7,440 bases of DNA, taken from positions 1-7,440 of the forward strand of contig CALJPJ010000015.1 of the NCBI GenBank assembly GCA_937980625.1, read 5' to 3'. The notes beneath the pieces were generated by a model. The model ran no database searches. It worked only from the letters and a program-made list of their open reading frames with translations, and was not told the origin of the DNA. The DNA is from an uncultured Bdellovibrionales bacterium (GTDB lineage Bacteria; Bdellovibrionota; Bdellovibrionia; Bdellovibrionales; UBA1609). This document shows, one piece after another, positions 5,635-7,440 of this stretch. The translations under genes were made by a program, and so were the position numbers. Positions within the stretch are counted from its first letter, which is position 1. The number at the start of each line of letters is the position of its first letter.

Positions 5635-6856
5635 ATCGAAATCCCTTCATCGGCGTTAAGTTTCCACCCTTGGTTGCTGGAATGAGCGTCGCTAAAAAAC
5701 AAACAGTCATTGAAGCTACGCCAACGGCGAGTATATCAAGTATATCTACAGTAATTACTAAACTTTCTAATTTATACACTTCAGCACTTAGTATATCCCA
5801 ATTCTTTTTTGCATAAACAAAACCATAGCAGCAAATGGCTCCTAAGATGAGCCCTAGCACGTAACCTAAAAAACCAATAATAAGCCCTTGAAAAATAAAT
5901 ATTCTCTTAATTTGACCAGAGGTAACGCCCATTGACTTTAAAACAGCAATGTCTTTAAACTGACCAAGAACATTAACAAATAAAGTACTAGATACATTAA
6001 AACAAGCCACGATAATTATAATCAATAAAACAAAAAAAATAATAATTTTTTCATAATCCGCTGCCGCAAACAAGTTGGCATTAATTGACCGCCAACTTGT
6101 TGCCCAATAATCACCAGAGAAATCACTTTGATTCAATTTCAAAGCAAAGTCAGGTGCTTTATCTGAATCTTTAATCTTAATTCTATACCCATAGTTTTTA
6201 TCATTTAAGTTAGTTAAATCAAGAAGAGGCTCAATATCTGTAATCAAGTAGCGCAGGTCGTAGTCGTACCTTCCAAAGGACATAATCCCTTTAACTTTAA
6301 AACGCTTTAATTTTGGTTTAAAATCGTCAATTGTCTTGTCGACTGGAACCACCAAATTTAAAGTATCACCAATTTTATAATTAAAATTTTTTGCCAGTCT
6401 GCGCCCAATCCAAATTGGAGCATATTCGCTTTTATCATATACCTGAGACTTAAATGGAAGCTCCCCAGAGAGTAAACTACTTTTAAAATCTAATACTTTA
6501 TTAACCGTTTTACTATCAAACCCTTGTACAAAAACTGCCGACATTTTTCCATTATTAACTACAATAGCTGATGAATTTAAAAACGGAGTATGAGCTTTAA
6601 TTTCTTTTTTTAAATCCGGCGATATACTATTAAAAAATGAAGCGTCTTTCTGTGCTGATATATTTTTAACTAAATTTATGTGACCATAAATATCAATTAC
6701 AGTTTTTTTTAAAGTCCCTAGGTAACTTGTTAAAACCACCATTGAAACAACCATACAAGCTACACCTAAAGCTAAACCCATAATTGACAAAACAGCAGTT
6801 AAACTAATTTTTTTACCCTTAAACAAAGACCTTAATGCTAGCCACAAATAAAACAT
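5627..6856 (-). CDS. lolC: Lipoprotein-releasing ABC permease, LolC/LolE (LolF-like) family
   Basis: This is the inner-membrane subunit that receives acylated lipoproteins from the bilayer and passes them to LolA. The 409 residues (E. coli LolC 399, LolE 414) show the four-helix MacB/FtsX layout: helix 1 at about 17-44, a large periplasmic domain at 45-268, then helices at about 270-295, 316-346 and 368-394. The segment ACFNVSSTLFVNVLGQFKDI followed by AVLKSMGVTSGQIKRIFIFQG is the family coupling region (E. coli has FNIVSTL and DIAILRTMGA). The end ATLIPATKGGNLTPMKGFRYD matches the LolC/E C-terminus (PAxxAxxxxPxxALRYE). The start overlaps the prfB stop: an ATG at 6856 shares its A with TGA, and a GTG at 6859 just before it, with AAGG 7 bases upstream, would add one residue. 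Only one such permease is present here, so it may act as a homodimer; whether it is LolC, LolE or LolF cannot be settled from this window. Confidence 0.92.
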   Translation of the reverse strand: MFYLWLALRSLFKGKKISLTAVLSIMGLALGVACMVVSMVVLTSYLGTLKKTVIDIYGHINLVKNISAQKDASFFNSISPDLKKEIKAHTPFLNSSAIVVNNGKMSAVFVQGFDSKTVNKVLDFKSSLLSGELPFKSQVYDKSEYAPIWIGRRLAKNFNYKIGDTLNLVVPVDKTIDDFKPKLKRFKVKGIMSFGRYDYDLRYLITDIEPLLDLTNLNDKNYGYRIKIKDSDKAPDFALKLNQSDFSGDYWATSWRSINANLFAAADYEKIIIFFVLLIIIIVACFNVSSTLFVNVLGQFKDIAVLKSMGVTSGQIKRIFIFQGLIIGFLGYVLGLILGAICCYGFVYAKKNWDILSAEVYKLESLVITVDILDILAVGVASMTVCFLATLIPATKGGNLTPMKGFRYD

Positions 6857-7440
6857 CACTGTCCAGCCTTACTTTTTAAAAAACACTCTACAAAAGACTG
6901 TATGTCACCATCTAAAACATTATTAGTTTTACTAGTTTCAAAGTTTGTTCTGTGATCCTTTACCATTTGATAAGGGTGTAAAACGTAAGAACGAATTTGA
7001 CTGCCCCACTCATTAGCTTTTTTACCTGATTCTATTTCTTGCTTTTCTTGGTTTCTACGCTCAACTTCTTTTTCATAAATTGCAGCTTTCAACATTTTCA
7101 AAGCTGTATCTTTGTTCGCATGCTGACTTCGTTGATTCTGGCACTGGACAATAATACCCGTAGGTTTATGAGTAATTCTAACAGCAGAATCAGTCGTATT
7201 AATATGCTGCCCTCCAGCTCCACTCGCTCTATAGGTATCAACTTTAATGTCATCTTCTTTTATTTCAATATCTATATCGTCGTTAACTTCTGCCCAACAA
7301 AACACGGAAGCAAAACTTGTATGGCGCTTAGCATTGGAATCAAAAGGGCTAATACGTACTAACCGATGAACGCCGTTTTCAGCATTGAGAAAACCATAAG
7401 CATAAGGCCCTTGAATAGATATAGTCACAGATTTAATACC
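6856..7440 (-). CDS. prfB: Peptide chain release factor 2 (RF2), C-terminal part (5' end outside the window)
   Basis: RF2 recognises UGA and UAA stop codons in the ribosomal A site and triggers peptide release. The 194 residues visible are the C-terminal half or so of a protein usually near 365 residues. They begin in mid-protein with GIKSVTISIQGPYAYG, a segment conserved in RF2, so the GTG at 7428 is an internal Val codon, not a start. The stop-codon-reading tripeptide SPF is at fragment residues 31-33 and defines RF2 as against RF1 (PxT). The catalytic GGQ loop is at 76-78 in YRASGAGGQHIN; the residue four before the first Gly of GGQ is the common Ala. The conserved QNQRSQHANKD, WGSQIRSYV and VLDGDIQSFVE segments follow. 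The gene ends in TGA, a codon read only by RF2, within TGATG at the lolC start. The programmed-frameshift site, if there is one, lies outside the window. Confidence 0.97.
   Translation of the reverse strand, partial: GIKSVTISIQGPYAYGFLNAENGVHRLVRISPFDSNAKRHTSFASVFCWAEVNDDIDIEIKEDDIKVDTYRASGAGGQHINTTDSAVRITHKPTGIIVQCQNQRSQHANKDTALKMLKAAIYEKEVERRNQEKQEIESGKKANEWGSQIRSYVLHPYQMVKDHRTNFETSKTNNVLDGDIQSFVECFLKSKAGQ

Noticed and set aside
7426..7428. GTG at 7428 as the start of a short RF2-like protein
   Set aside because: The frame stays open to the window edge and the preceding codons (GIKS) match conserved RF2 sequence, so this is an internal Val and the gene is cut by the window.
1..7440. Mobile element, CRISPR, defence or phage genes
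   Set aside because: Almost all of the window is covered by recognised housekeeping envelope genes and prfB; no transposase, repeat array, tRNA or integration site was seen.

Overview
The window is a compact block of Gram-negative outer-membrane biogenesis genes, all on the minus strand. It therefore reads from the right edge (base 7440) to the left edge (base 1). In transcription order the genes are: the 3' part of prfB (release factor 2), a LolC/LolE-family lipoprotein permease, lolD, bamA, a Skp/OmpH-type chaperone, fabZ, lpxA, and the 5' part of lpxB. The DNA is strongly AT-rich by eye and coding density is very high. A diderm bacterium with LPS or a lipid A-like lipid is certain from the gene content. 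The order lol - bamA - skp - fabZ - lpxA - lpxB is typical of proteobacteria in the broad sense. The low GC, the prfB-lol linkage and the divergent LpxB N-terminus make me suspect the Bdellovibrionota or a related former-deltaproteobacterial lineage. That placement is inference.

Right part (4957-7440): prfB, lolC and lolD are chained by overlaps. The prfB TGA overlaps the lolC start (TGATG), and lolC and lolD overlap by 8 bases. This unit releases mature lipoproteins from the inner membrane for LolA-dependent transport. Only one permease gene is present beside lolD.

Gap 4747-4956 (about 210 bases): it holds a short hairpin followed by a six-T tract (candidate terminator for the lol unit). 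The T tract runs directly into a perfect TTGACA -35 box of a candidate bamA promoter. A perfect 7-bp inverted repeat, CTAGCCC/GGGCTAG, flanks the -35 box and shares an arm with the terminator hairpin. This is the most distinctive non-coding feature in the window.

Left part (1-4746): bamA (five POTRA domains plus a beta-barrel) is followed after 157 bases by skp. Then fabZ, lpxA and lpxB follow with gaps of 2, 1 and 0 bases. The 157-base gap has a weaker candidate promoter about 30 bases before the skp start codon. BamA inserts outer-membrane proteins, Skp delivers them, and FabZ, LpxA and LpxB belong to fatty-acid and lipid A synthesis. The block thus couples supply of outer-membrane lipoproteins, barrel proteins and lipid A. 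lpxD, which often sits between skp and fabZ, is absent at that place.

I saw no RNA gene, mobile element, CRISPR array, phage gene or defence gene. The genes are well-known families; the points of interest are the bamA control region, the missing lpxD, and unusual residues in LpxA and LpxB.
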